Origin: Melieria omissa
Lineage: Eukaryota > Arthropoda > Insecta > Diptera > Ulidiidae
Length of the DNA: 64,000 nucleotides
Direction of reading: 5' to 3'
Assembly: GCA_963971225.1 (NCBI GenBank)
Contig: OZ020269.1
Span: forward strand, 87,502,283 to 87,566,282
Below the pieces are notes generated by a model. That model was not told where the DNA came from. It was given only the letters and a program-made list of their open reading frames with translations, and searched no databases. This document shows positions 44,343 through 54,924 of this stretch, piece after piece. How positions within the stretch are numbered: position 1 is the stretch's first letter; every line of letters begins with the position of its first letter. The position numbers and the translations under genes were made by a program.

Positions 44343-44838
44343 TTTGGATTAAGTACGGAATAAACACTCAAACACATTTTCAATTTTGGCTTAATTCTGG
44401 CGTTCAAGGTAATTTATGAGCTTTGATGTATTCAGAGACCTATAGCAGAATTTTATGGCGAATATTTTTGTAATACATTTTGTCCTTAAAAAGTACTGTT
44501 TTACAAGACATTTTTGGCATTTTAGAAAAAAAAGGGTCAAATTGACCCGTAAAAATAAGAGCTACAGGGTTAAAATGCTCCACAAATATGTTCTTCGTAC
44601 TATTTCACATCAAATTGCTGAACACATCACATACCTAAAATGTGAGGTTACATGGTTTTCGTATGCCGATTCACCATAAGAATGCGCAAAAAGGGGAAAA
44701 CTTTGGTCCCCCCAAAAAAAATTCAGATGTAAAATTTCAAATCGCCGATACACGTATATTTTTTTTTTGGTCCCCTCTACAAGAATCCGTTATCAGAACC
44801 TTGTTATTAAAAAAAACATTTGATTTTGTTGTGCAGTG
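44343..44838. repeat. Dispersed ~490-bp repeat, copy 2 (inverted)
   Basis: Reverse complement of 36591-37078, including GGGTCAAATTGACCC near 44535 and the end GTTGTGCAGTG. The junction with the truncated LTR at 44342/44343 is abrupt. Confidence 0.8.
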
Positions 44839-44849
44839 TTATAGAAACA

Positions 44850-44929
44850 ATTTAGGGGATTCAAAGGAGGAAATTTTAGTTTTTTTTAAATTGAGGAGAA
44901 AGCCATTTCAGATATCTGGCAACACTGTC
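44850..44929. repeat. Relic of hAT-like right end
   Basis: GAGGAGAAAGCCATTTCAGATATCTGGCAACACTG matches (in two adjacent parts) the right end of the element at 58756. No left end is nearby. Confidence 0.55.
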
Positions 44930-45037
44930 ACTATACAAAACGTCAACACTGTGCGCCTCTGCTTTGTGCCCACCACCCACTTTCTCCAACTGGTCACACC
45001 AGGAGATGGTAGGGCGACGTCAAATTGGTCCTTTCCA

Positions 45038-45186
45038 GGGGCGGATTTAGAAAAATATTTCGGGGAGGGTTTCAAAAAGTAATTCTTTAATATTCATTAA
45101 ATGCCTTTTGATTTGTATTCAGTTTTAAAGTCGATCCTAATATTTCGAAGGGGTTTAAACCCCCGAAACAGCCCCCTGAATCCGCC
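45038..45186. mobile_element. Small MITE-like element
   Basis: It is about 150 bp with inverted ends GGGGCGGATTTAG and CTGAATCCGCC, and a second inner match (TTTCGGGG and CCCCCGAAA). Flanking text TTGGTCCTTTCCA and AATGGTCCTTCCA is imperfectly repeated. The superfamily is uncertain. Confidence 0.5.
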
Positions 45187-48100
45187 AATGGTCCTTCCAC
45201 CTTCTGTCTTTTCGCCGTCGACCTCTAAATACCATCTTGAACCACCTTTTCACACTAAATGGTGTAAGTGTTATTCTATATAAGTCAGTGATAGCAATTT
45301 TGGTACTCGCGAGTACCATTTGAGAGTAGCAAAATATTCACCTCTGACCTAAATCAAAGCAATAAACCCCCGAATGCCAACTCCGAAATAGCTAGCTCCC
45401 ACTTTTTGAAGGCTCTACCTCTCTCTCCCTCTTTTTGTTAACTAATTTCATCCGCCCATATTTCATGCCTCATTTGTACATTACACCAAAAAATTGAGCT
45501 TATTTAATAAGTTTTTTATTCTTTATGATTTTCATTAAAACCAATCGAAAAAAACTTTTCTAATCTGCTTTGCCTCATTTTTCAGGCTAAACGACTTTGG
45601 AAGAACAGTGGTGTAACTTGCTTGCACTTGTTCTGATTAGTTCGAAAAGTCCATCGATCAAATCAAAGACAAGAAAGCATTTTCAATTCCCGCCCCCGTT
45701 CTCGACTCTATTTCTAAATATTCCTCGTTCTTAGAGAGCTTCGCATCTGGCATGCTTCATTTAATGTTTATGTGGGTTTATAAAAACTTGATGCCGCCCG
45801 CAATTAGTCAATAAATAAAATTGGCTTGTATTGTCGTTGTTGCTGTTGTTGTTGTTGTTATTGTTGGCATTGTTGCCATTAGCGAAACGAAATGAAACAT
45901 AACGAAAATTCAATATTCATGGCAATATGCCTCGAGGCTATTTTCAACGCAAAAGTTGCTTTGGCCAATCGAACAACTGAAAATGGTAGCCGATGAAGTG
46001 CAAAAATAGCAGCACTTGAAAAATAATACAGACATAGAAGAAGAAGAAGAAGACGAAGAAGAAAAAGAAGCAGTAGAATGAGAAGAAGTGTAAGAGAGCG
46101 CAGCTGAAAACCGCCTTGATTGCTGCCAAACAGATTCGAATAATTTTTGTGTGCGGCTGTTGCTTGTGTTGTTTCCGTTATTGTTGTTGTAGTTGTTGTC
46201 CTTGGCATTTGTTGTGTGTTGGCGTGTTGTTCATTTGTTGTTTTGTAGTTGTATTTGTTGTTGAAGATGAAAAACTTTTCGCCTCAATTGAACTTTAACA
46301 GCTGGGCGCATTGGACGGACAGCATAGCTGAGGACAGACGAAAGCAGCGCCACCGGAAATCAGCACTTCCCCAGCACATCAAATCGAGCCAAGGCCACAA
46401 AAACAACAACAACAAGCATCTTGCCCACTGCTGCAATGTGGTCGCTCGCTGCGAACACGACGAGCCAATGTAAATATTTGAGCAACAAAAATCCTCAGAC
46501 CAGCATACAATCCATCCAATTTACCCCACCGCCACTTTGCCTCGTCCTTGTCGTCGTCATACACACAACAACAACAACAACAACAACCAATGCAACACGC
46601 ACACAGCTCTGCGCCCAGTCACGAACTTATGAATTGACGCGCTGCTGTCAATGGCGCTGCATGACTGAACCGGCGGTGTGGCGTTTCAAGTTTTAAATTC
46701 GAAATAACTGAAAAGTTGAATTGTGCCGCAGGCAGCAATTGCAAACGGCTTCGACGTTATCCTTCAATGGAGGCAATCGCAGCCACTCAACGGCAAACCG
46801 AGCGCAAGTGGGGGGGACTGAGTGCTAGAAAGAGACAGCTTCAGAGCGGCGCAGATTTGTACGCACAACTTTTTGTGGCACACAAAAGTGCAGCAAACGT
46901 CGTGCTGCCGCCTCGCTGCGAGTGAATTACGCCAACGGCAACTAAGGACGGAGCGTTCGAGTGGGCGGTGGGCGGCATTTCGCCGCATGAATGTGTAAGT
47001 TATGAAAACGCTCGCGGCCATATCCATTTCACGGTTGGTTATGTGAAAATTGGCTTCGAAACTGCGGTTTACAAAGCAAAGCGGCGCAACACAGCCAGCG
47101 AGCGAGCGCGGCGTCAGACAGCGGCAAGAAATTTATTGACAGCAAAAATTTCATTTGTTTACGTACCGCAGGGTTGTATTGAGCAGGCACCCAATGCACA
47201 CACACACGCACACACAGCACAGCTGGCGCTCAAATTGACGGAAGCGCCAAAGCCTACGGGACGGATGGGCGTTGCGTGCCACACAGCAGTTGTGGCGCCT
47301 TTTCATTTGGCCTTTTTATGTGGCAACACTTTTGCCAAAGTTGCTGCAAAACTTTAAGCGTGCAATTTACAAAGAAAAACTGTATATGAAAAGTTAGTAA
47401 ATCTGAAAAGCGGCAAAGCAGTCTTGAAATTGCGTGGCAACGCAAAGCCGTTAATTGGCTTTCGACAGAATCGAGGCCAGCGCACATGGTGCACTATAGG
47501 CCTTCAATATGGATGTGGATTTACTTCAATTTCAAAACGCAGCAAGCATTGTGCGCCAAATTGTTCGAAGCCTTTGCCACATTCGTCTTCCTTGCTCTCA
47601 CCAGCTTTTCATTAATTATTTTTTAATGTACATCAAGAATTTCAAACGACGCGCCTAATATTTGTGTTTATTTGAGCACTAACACACACACACATTGACC
47701 GACAAACAGATAGGCAAACAATTGAACAAACAAACTTACACAATCAAATGCCCATCGGCCTTTGAAATGTGTTACCGCGCACTGTTGTTGTTGCTATTTA
47801 TAATTGTATTTTTGTAAAGGAATTTTGCCACCTTTTGAATATTTTACAATTGATTAATTAAGTAACAGTTGTTGCGCCTAATTACTTCGTCAGCAAAGTT
47901 ATTGAGAGAAATATTTTCTTATTTCTTGTTTCAAATTGTTGGCAATCGAGCAGAATGTTCAAAGAGTTAGGACTATTTCAAGCAAGCAGAAAGCCGAGTA
48001 AATATGAATGAATTTGAAACAGCAAAATATGGCAGCAAATATTAGCAAAAGAAGAGGAAATACGGGAGGGATTACTGAAACTGCTCACAGAGCTGAAAGC

Positions 48101-48693
48101 AGAAAGTAGAGAATCCGAGAGACATTCTTCCATAAGGGAATTTCTGCAAACAACTGCAACTAGGACTGTAGGGACTCCCACATAACAGCAACACTTTAGT
48201 ATATGTGGCAATTTGACAAAACAACTTATCCCGAGATAGCGCAAATTTCCAGTTTTGAGATAGCGCAAATTTCCAGTTTTTTAATCATAATGAAACGATT
48301 TCAAAACGTTTCTTTTGGTGTAGCCGACTTGTTTCTATGACATTTAGTTATAGAGATATGACGTATGGCATTTCAACTTTTCTCGAGTTTTGTATGAGCT
48401 TTGCTTTGCACCTTATCAGCATTTTCGCGCTCCTGGAAAGTTTGAAAATTAGACTTAGGTTGTTATGTCAAAATGCCACAAAATGCCAAAATTGAATATC
48501 TTGCATGATGAGCATTTTCTTTGCGAATTTGGTGTACTTAGAAGAAAAAGAAAGAAGAAAAGTGGAAACAGTCAAACGCCGCATTCTGAGAGACCATTCC
48601 AACCCACTGGACATGTCGGAATCTCACTTTCTCTAATTTTCTCATTTTTGAAACAATGTAGATTGGTGTTTTTGCAGGTTTTGTTAAGTTACG
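45187..48693. other. Noncoding DNA, partly GC-richer
   Basis: No supported gene in 3.5 kb. TTG/CAA runs occur at 45838-45865, 46180-46200 and 46566-46588, and a GAA-rich purine run at 46036-46075. The patch 46600-47300 is GC-richer with several overlapping short frames, none with a known domain. A 24-base unit (AGATAGCGCAAATTTCCAGT) is duplicated at 48233-48281. Confidence 0.5.
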
Positions 48694-49330
48694 TTAAGGT
48701 GGCTGTCTTGTCTTAGTACAAGTGTTTTCCTCTTGCCATTGCCTGTTGCCCATATCGAGGAAGAGGGAGAAGATTGTTAGTTTACAGGTAGCAAGTGGAA
48801 TGCCGGCTGTAACTGTGGTGTTGAAGTATGGTAGGGTGTTGCCATGTCTGGCAAGCTCATCAGCTGCGCAGTTACCACTGATGTCTTTGTGGCCCGGTAC
48901 CCAGGTAAGAGTAATGTTGCATACATGACCTAACTCATTTAGTAGGGAGTGGCAAAGAGCAACCACTTTCGTTGTGGTTGGGACATTTATGAAGGCTTTA
49001 AGCTCTGCCTGGCTGTCAGTGAAAATGCGAACCAAACCACACTGCCCTACTCTGCCATCTAGCTTGGAGCCATCTGTATAGAATCATATTCCAATTTTCG
49101 AAACCGTGTCTTGTTCCGATTAGGTATGAGGGTTGAGAATTTAGAGTCAAACAGATATGATGGTAGCGAGTAGTCTATTGTCAGGTAAGTCAGGTGAACT
49201 GCCTAGGATCCGGCAGTAACCGAAATCAGTACGTATCCATCTTTTGATGGTATTTAGCTCACTGAAGAGAGGGTTGCAGCTTGTTTACCGAAGAGGTTAA
49301 CAGGGAGAAAGTGGAGCAAAGCAAGAAACT
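48694..49330 (-). pseudogene. LINE ORF2 fragment with RNase H domain
   Basis: The minus strand reads YTDGSKLDGRVGQCG directly followed by RIFTDSQAELKAF, then LTWVPGHKDISGNCAADELARHG. These are the first, third and fourth acidic positions of LINE RNase H. About 30 residues that should lie between the first two blocks, including the catalytic Glu, are deleted. Upstream (49085-49300) are frameshifted remains of the region before RNase H. No reverse transcriptase or 3' tail is recognisable. It looks like an old relic of an RNase H-bearing LINE, different from the full-length copy at 3032. Confidence 0.8.
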
Positions 49331-49529
49331 TCACCGCCCTCTTTCCACCCTTTAAACGTTGAATTTAGAAAAATGCTGAAATGCGTATTTTGTTATTGTT
49401 TTTTGTTTTGAGTATTTATATACAAATTTTTAAAACAATCCAAACAAAAAACAATGTCCGTTCATATAAGCTTATCCACCCCTTTTCCTCCTATTCAAGG
49501 TTGAAGTTTTTTAAATGGCCCCTTTTTAA
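49331..49529. other. Unassigned spacer
   Basis: AT-rich sequence between the LINE relic and the following repeat array. Confidence 0.4.
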
Positions 49530-50100
49530 GGGTTGACTTTATAAAATACTAGTAGGGCCCTGCGGCTTTGCACGCAAGCTTGAAGTCAATGGGCCCAATA
49601 AATCAAGTTTCTTCATACTACACTCTATGGGCGATGCCACGCCTCCTTTATGTAATGCCCAATCCATCTTCCAGTCGAAGAGTGTGACCCGGTTTCATTG
49701 ATATGCAACTTTCAGTTCCAAGTTACGCGGAAAATTTCAGTCGCCAAAAATATGCCGCGCCCCTTGTTCAACGCCCATAATAGTAGAGTGACACATCCAG
49801 TAGAGTGACACATCTATGGGACGATGGTATACAAAACTTCAAAGCTTTCCAACTTATTGTTCCGAAGATATTCCACATTAACCCTCATCCGACGTTCAAA
49901 AAAACTCACACATAACACATACACATAACACATAAGATGTTCGGGTGATATTTCACCCATATGGTACTTTGCATTGTTTTAATGAATTTTTTGACCAATT
50001 ATAATAAAAAATAATTTGTTATCTTTAATCTTTATTATCTTTGTTATCATACAGATAAATAAGTTGACAAATTTTTCTATATTTTTTTGCAATTAGGGCA

Positions 50101-50190
50101 ACTAGGTTAGGTTAGGTTATTGTGGCTGTCTCTGTAAGAGACCCACTCGGAGGCATATTATGAGACCCGTTGTGATAAACCACAAATTTC
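50101..50190 (-). repeat. Copy of the SINE 3' module (minus strand)
   Basis: On the minus strand it reads GTTATCACAACGGGTCTC-like text, then CCTCCGAGTG, ACAGCCACAATAACCTAACC. This matches the last 80 bases of the SINE at 9601. It lies inside the non-autonomous piggyBac-like element and has no tRNA-like head. Confidence 0.75.
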
Positions 50191-50739
50191 ACCCATTTTT
50201 AAATGTGTATGTAATACTGTTTTTCGAACATATGTTACAGCACTCATTTCAATCGGATGGGGAAAGGGGGCAAGGAAGGGCAGTAGTTTACTAAAACATT
50301 GTGTTCACCACAAGTATACTTTTTTCAGGAATTGCAAGCAGAATATGTCTCTCGATCGTTTTTGATACCAAATTAGCTATCTTCCAATAGTTCTTTTACT
50401 TTTTTACGCTCTGATTTTCTGACAAGGTTTGCAAAAATGGCTGTATTGAGATAAGAAGTCAGCATGAAGATTTTCCTTTCGCTTACATTGCTCTACGCAA
50501 AATCTTTAACTTTACTAAACTAAAATCTAAGTCTTCGAGAAAATTTCGCCGAAAATTTCCAGATGGAATCGACAGCGATTAGTTTTTAGCTTGACGGTAT
50601 AGTTAGTGAACAATCAATTGGTCTTAAGTGTCAACTACTGCTTTTGACTTTTGTAAAACGATACAATTTCGGGTAATTTTTTGTCACCCACATATCCTGG
50701 TTATGATGAAAAGTGCTCAAAGATGATGCCCCTTCTTCT

Positions 50740-50985
50740 TGTTAACTTAGTGTGTCCCTTTCATAGGACGTACATAGCAGTTGTCGCAAAACCCACGTTT
50801 CTCATATATTTCTTATGGGTGTTAACGAGCTTGCTAACATTCTTTATTACAATCGTTACGTTCTTGGCGAATGGTTTTGTCACCGATAGAACGAAAAATT
50901 GGTCTGCCTGTTGTGTAACTCTACAGATTATCAAAAGATTCCCCATTCGACTTATAAACACCACTCAAAATTGAAATACCAAAAT
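50740..50985 (-). pseudogene. Possible piggyBac transposase C-terminal relic
   Basis: Minus-strand frames carry spaced cysteines (CDNC in one frame, NDCNKEC in the same frame) in the region where a piggyBac C-terminal zinc domain would lie. Several stops interrupt it. This is suggestive only, and mainly supported by its location inside a piggyBac-like element. Confidence 0.25.
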
Positions 50986-53105
50986 TTGCCTGAATATCAC
51001 CAACGCTGATCCATGCACTGCCAAAAACTCGCAAACCTTCAACATTAGTTTTGTCAGTTAATATCTTTAACATTCGTCTTCATTAGCATCTTTTATTACT
51101 GACACACGACTTCAAGCATAACGAGTTATACCAACTTTAGTTGAAATAAAATAATTGGCTCCTACTTTTCCGTTGAGCTCAGGAGGCCCATTGATCCATA
51201 AAAAGGTTTTGCCTATAAAAGCAGTTCAAAACTTTCAATCCACAGACGTAATCTTATGGCATTTTCTGTATGTGTTGCGTTGGATTTCCATTCAATTTGT
51301 ATATGGGTGAAATATCACCCGAACGTCGCCCACGTTACTTTTTTTGTAATCACCGTTATAGTCAAATAATCAATATGTTGTAGATAAATTCTAAAACTTA
51401 TATTGGTTTGCTACAAATACAAGAAACCTTAATCAGTTTGTTAAATATATAGGAAAGTTATAGCATCTCAAAGTTAAAAATGGGTGAAAAATCACCCGAA
51501 CGACGGATTAGGGTTAAACATTTTGGTTCTATGGGCGGTGCCATGCCTCTCGTCCAATACCCACCCTACTCTCTCTGTCGAAGAGCACGTCGAAATCTTA
51601 AGTATGTGCCAAATATCTTGATGTGTGATTTGCAGTTCCAAAGTTATTGAAAACAAAAGGGTCGCATAAAAAGTACCACGCCCCTTTTCCAATGCCCATA
51701 CAATTTAACCACTTGAACGACATGTCTAAGCCATGATGCTATCTCAAATTTCAATGCTGGCCGACTTATAATTCCGAAGATATTTCACATTAAAAACTTG
51801 GTTTGTATGGGCAGTGCCAGGCCCCCTCGTCCGATACTAACCCCATTCCCCATGTCGAATGGGGAATGGGAATCGTAAGTTTGTGTCAAACCTCTTTAAT
51901 GTGTGATTTGTAGTTCCAAAGTTATTCAAAACATTTTATTTGCTTAAAAAGTGCCACGCCCCCTTGTCCAATGCTTTCCAACTGTCCAACTTTTTCCAGT
52001 GAAACGGCACATCTAAACGGTGCAACGGTGCCGCACCAAATTTTAATGTTGCCCTATCTCTCATTCCGAAGATATTCCATATTAAAAATTTAAGTTGTAT
52101 GGGCGGTGCCACGCCCTCTTGTCAAACACCCACCCAATTCCCCCTATCGAATCGCTAAATCGTTTGACACCCATATTGCTGTGACATATATATCATGGCT
52201 GATTTGTTATTATAGTGATCGTGGCGAAAAAGGCGTAATAGGTAGGCGTGGCCATTTAGTATTAATACTGATTTCCCGACATGTATCGCAGCTTCGTATT
52301 GTTGGTTTAGTTGGCGCGGAAAGTGGGCGTGACCGATTTTAGTATAGCCGTTGTTTGCCGCAATGAAACGCTGAATCGTTTGATGCCCATATTGTTATGA
52401 CAAATATACCACGGCTGATTTGTTATTACAGTGGGCGTGGCGAGAAGGCATATCAGGTGGGCGTGATCAATATTATATATCCTATGTTAAAATCAATGAA
52501 ACACGGAATCATTTGATATTAATACTGATTTACCGACATGTACCGTAGCTTCGTTTTGTAAGTGTAGTGGGCGCGGAAAGTGGGCGTGGCCGGTTATATT
52601 ATAACCTATGTTTGCCGCAATGACACGCTGAATCGTCTGATACCCATATTGCTATGACAAATATACCATGGCTGATTTTTGTATTATAGTGGGCGTGGCG
52701 AAAAGGCATATCAGGTGGGCGTGGTTAATCTTATATATCCTATGTTAACATCAATGAAACACGGAATCATTTCATATTAATACTGATTTACCAACATGTA
52801 CCGTAGCTACGTTTTGTTAGTTTAGTGGGCACGGAAAGTGGGCATGGCCGGTTATATTATATCCTATGTTTGCCGCAATGACACGCTGAATCGTTTGATA
52901 CCCTTATTGCCTTACAAAAGCATACAATAGATGAGTTTTGTTACCATAGTGGGCGTAATAAGGGGGCGTGGCGATTCTCATATAGCCTATGTACCATTCC
53001 CACAGATAAAAAAATGTTTGGTGCTTATTTCATCGAAATCGGTTCAGTGGCTTTTGCCTGATTGTGGCTCAAAAAACGTCACACTTGCTTTTATATAATA
53101 GTATA

Positions 53106-54163
53106 GATTTACAACTATTGACCAAATTTTAAACTATATTTTTTGGGAAAAACAAGCCATATTTTTGAAGTGAAGATCCCAAAATAACTTAGACTACAAC
53201 TTTTCAGCGAATTTAAGTAGTACTCCTTCTATTTTCGCCCCAATTATGTATTTTGCCACGGTGCACAGTGATTCGTTCCATAGACAAAATTCAAAAAATT
53301 TATGGTCTCAGAATTTAACGATTTTCATGTCATTTGAAAGGTAAAACTCCAGCTAAGAAAACTCCAAAAAATCTGTGCAAAAAATTAATTAGTGTCTGTG
53401 CAAAAGCGGCTCAAAGTTGAAACTTTTTTCACAAAAATATGTAAACACATATTTTCGGTTTTTTAGTCTATTGAGTAAAAAATATTTTAAAAATACATCG
53501 TTACGAAGAAGTTGCTTAAACTTTCAATATAGAATAAGAAGTGATGTGGCCTTTTTCGCTTTCAATGTTTTCTCAAAATTTGCAAAGCGTAGGCTTTTAC
53601 TTAACTTTTAATTCAAAATATTTTTCTAAATTAAAAATTTTAAAATTGGCAAAACTTAGAGGAAAATATCTAAAAAGTATGTGAAAGTATGTTCCTGGAT
53701 TTCTTTTTATTTTAAGAAGCATTCTTTCTTTGTCGGATAATGTAATTATATCCTCCGATATCTTCCGATCTCAGAAAATAATTCAATTTGAAAATTGGTC
53801 TAAACACGTATTTTTCAACAAAATTTTTTTAATTTATGCCTAAAAGTATGCAATCAGCACGAAAAATGATAAAATCTGCAAAAACGCAAAACATACATCT
53901 ATTATTATCGTTTTTATTGCAAAACCAGAGGGTCCTAAGACAATTTCTGTTACTCTTTGGAATAATCAATGATGATGTTATCGATTAAATGTAAAATCTA
54001 AAAAATCTAGTCAACACTCTTGGTGCTATAGCTATCCAAAAATGACGAAAATTACAAATGTAAGTCTCAGGCATTGCTAAACTACAACAGTTTAAGAAAA
54101 ACTAAGTGGAGATTTTAATTCAGCAGACCATGTTTAACTAGTATATCAAATTTTATGAAGAAG
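53106..54163. other. AT-rich DNA, no gene recognised
   Basis: It contains the motif GCACAGTGATTCG(N)TCCATA at 53269, also present in the loop of the palindrome at 54551. A Su(Hw)-like site is listed separately. Confidence 0.5.
53838..53851. promoter_or_regulatory. Su(Hw)-like site in AT-rich DNA
   Basis: GCCTAAAAGTATGC, an exact core match, followed by AATCAGC. Not inside a recognised element. Confidence 0.5.
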
Positions 54164-54924
54164 ATGAGGAAGGGATAAGATATGCCCCAAGTCTTATCAA
54201 GCATTCTTCAGATTTTTTGTTGTTGATTTTTTAAATCTTTTTAATTTTTTTATTTTTATTTCTTGCCAGTCCTTGATTTTGGTTGATTTGAAAAGACAAA
54301 TTTTTCCGCGAATTTCAAGGATCTTTTTATAGCTAATTCTCGGCTGAGCACTTTTTTGTGTTTTTGTGCAACTCTTGCTGTTTGGAGTAGGATTTTGTTG
54401 TTGCATCAAAATATTTTTCAATTAGTTTGAAGGTGTTTTGCTTTAGTCTCTCCTCTAAAGTTGGCAGGCCAGCTTCTGGTGAAAGATATTAAGGAGGAAA
54501 TATAGAAGTTCATATTTCTTTTGGCGCAATTATCGTAAACCGCCACACCGCACAGTGATTCGACTCCATACAACCGCGGGACAAAATTAGAAGGAGTGGT
54601 CCACTGGACCAGAAGCTGGCCTGCCAACTTTAGAGGAGAGACTAAAGCAAAACACCTTCAAACTAATTGAAAAATATTTTGATGCAACAACAAAATCCTA
54701 CTCCAAACAGCAAGAGTTGCACAAAAACACAAAAAAGTGCTCAGCCGAGAATTAGCTATAAAAAGATCCTTGAAATTCGCGGATAAATTTGTCTTTTCAA
54801 ATCAACCAAAATCAAGGACTGGCAAGAAATAAAAATAAAAAAATTAAAAAGATTTAAAAAATCAACAACAAAAAATCTGAAGAATGCTTGATAAGACTTG
54901 GGGCATATCTTATCCCTTCCTCAT
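54164..54924. repeat. Near-perfect palindrome, 317-bp arms, 127-bp loop
   Basis: Left arm 54164-54480 and right arm 54608-54924 are exactly symmetric about 54544, with no indels. By eye I found one mismatch (54304/54784). The arms contain open reading through part of the minus strand but no recognisable protein domain. A transcript across it would fold into a ~317-bp hairpin. It lacks clear target duplications or transposon ends. Confidence 0.92.

Larger units (their letters stand above)
49878..51517. mobile_element. Non-autonomous piggyBac-like element
   Basis: TTAA lies at both borders (49878-49881, 51514-51517). The ends read CCCTCATCCGACGTTC and CCCTAATCCGTCGTTC. The palindrome GGGTGATATTTCACCC occurs inside the left end (49943-49958), with matching copies at 51304-51319 and 51482-51496 at the right. 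Sister repeat units at 51781 and 52072 show the uninterrupted site TTCCA(C/T)ATTAAAAA. Inside, a short SINE-tail copy is inserted, and I see no intact transposase. Confidence 0.88.
49530..53105. repeat. Degenerate tandem repeat rich in GGGCGTGGC
   Basis: The left part has units of 240-290 bases built around TTCCGAAGATATTCCA, TGTATGGGCGGTGCCACGCC and GATTTGTAGTTCCAAAGTTATT. The right part (52190-52980) has units around TATTATAGTGGGCGTGGCGA, TGTACCGTAGCT and GCCGCAATGACACGCTGAATCG. The outer ends read ACTAGTAGGGCCC and CTTTTATATAATAGTATAG. The array is probably one ancient repeat family. A piggyBac-like element interrupts it at 49878-51517. Confidence 0.75.

Noticed and set aside
46968..47357. 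129-codon plus-strand frame in a GC-richer patch
   Set aside because: The residue composition is odd, there is no domain, and several equally long frames overlap it on both strands.
54197..54421. 74-codon Lys-rich frame in the palindrome arm
   Set aside because: No domain is recognisable. The matching frame in the other arm lacks independent support, so it is more likely noncoding.
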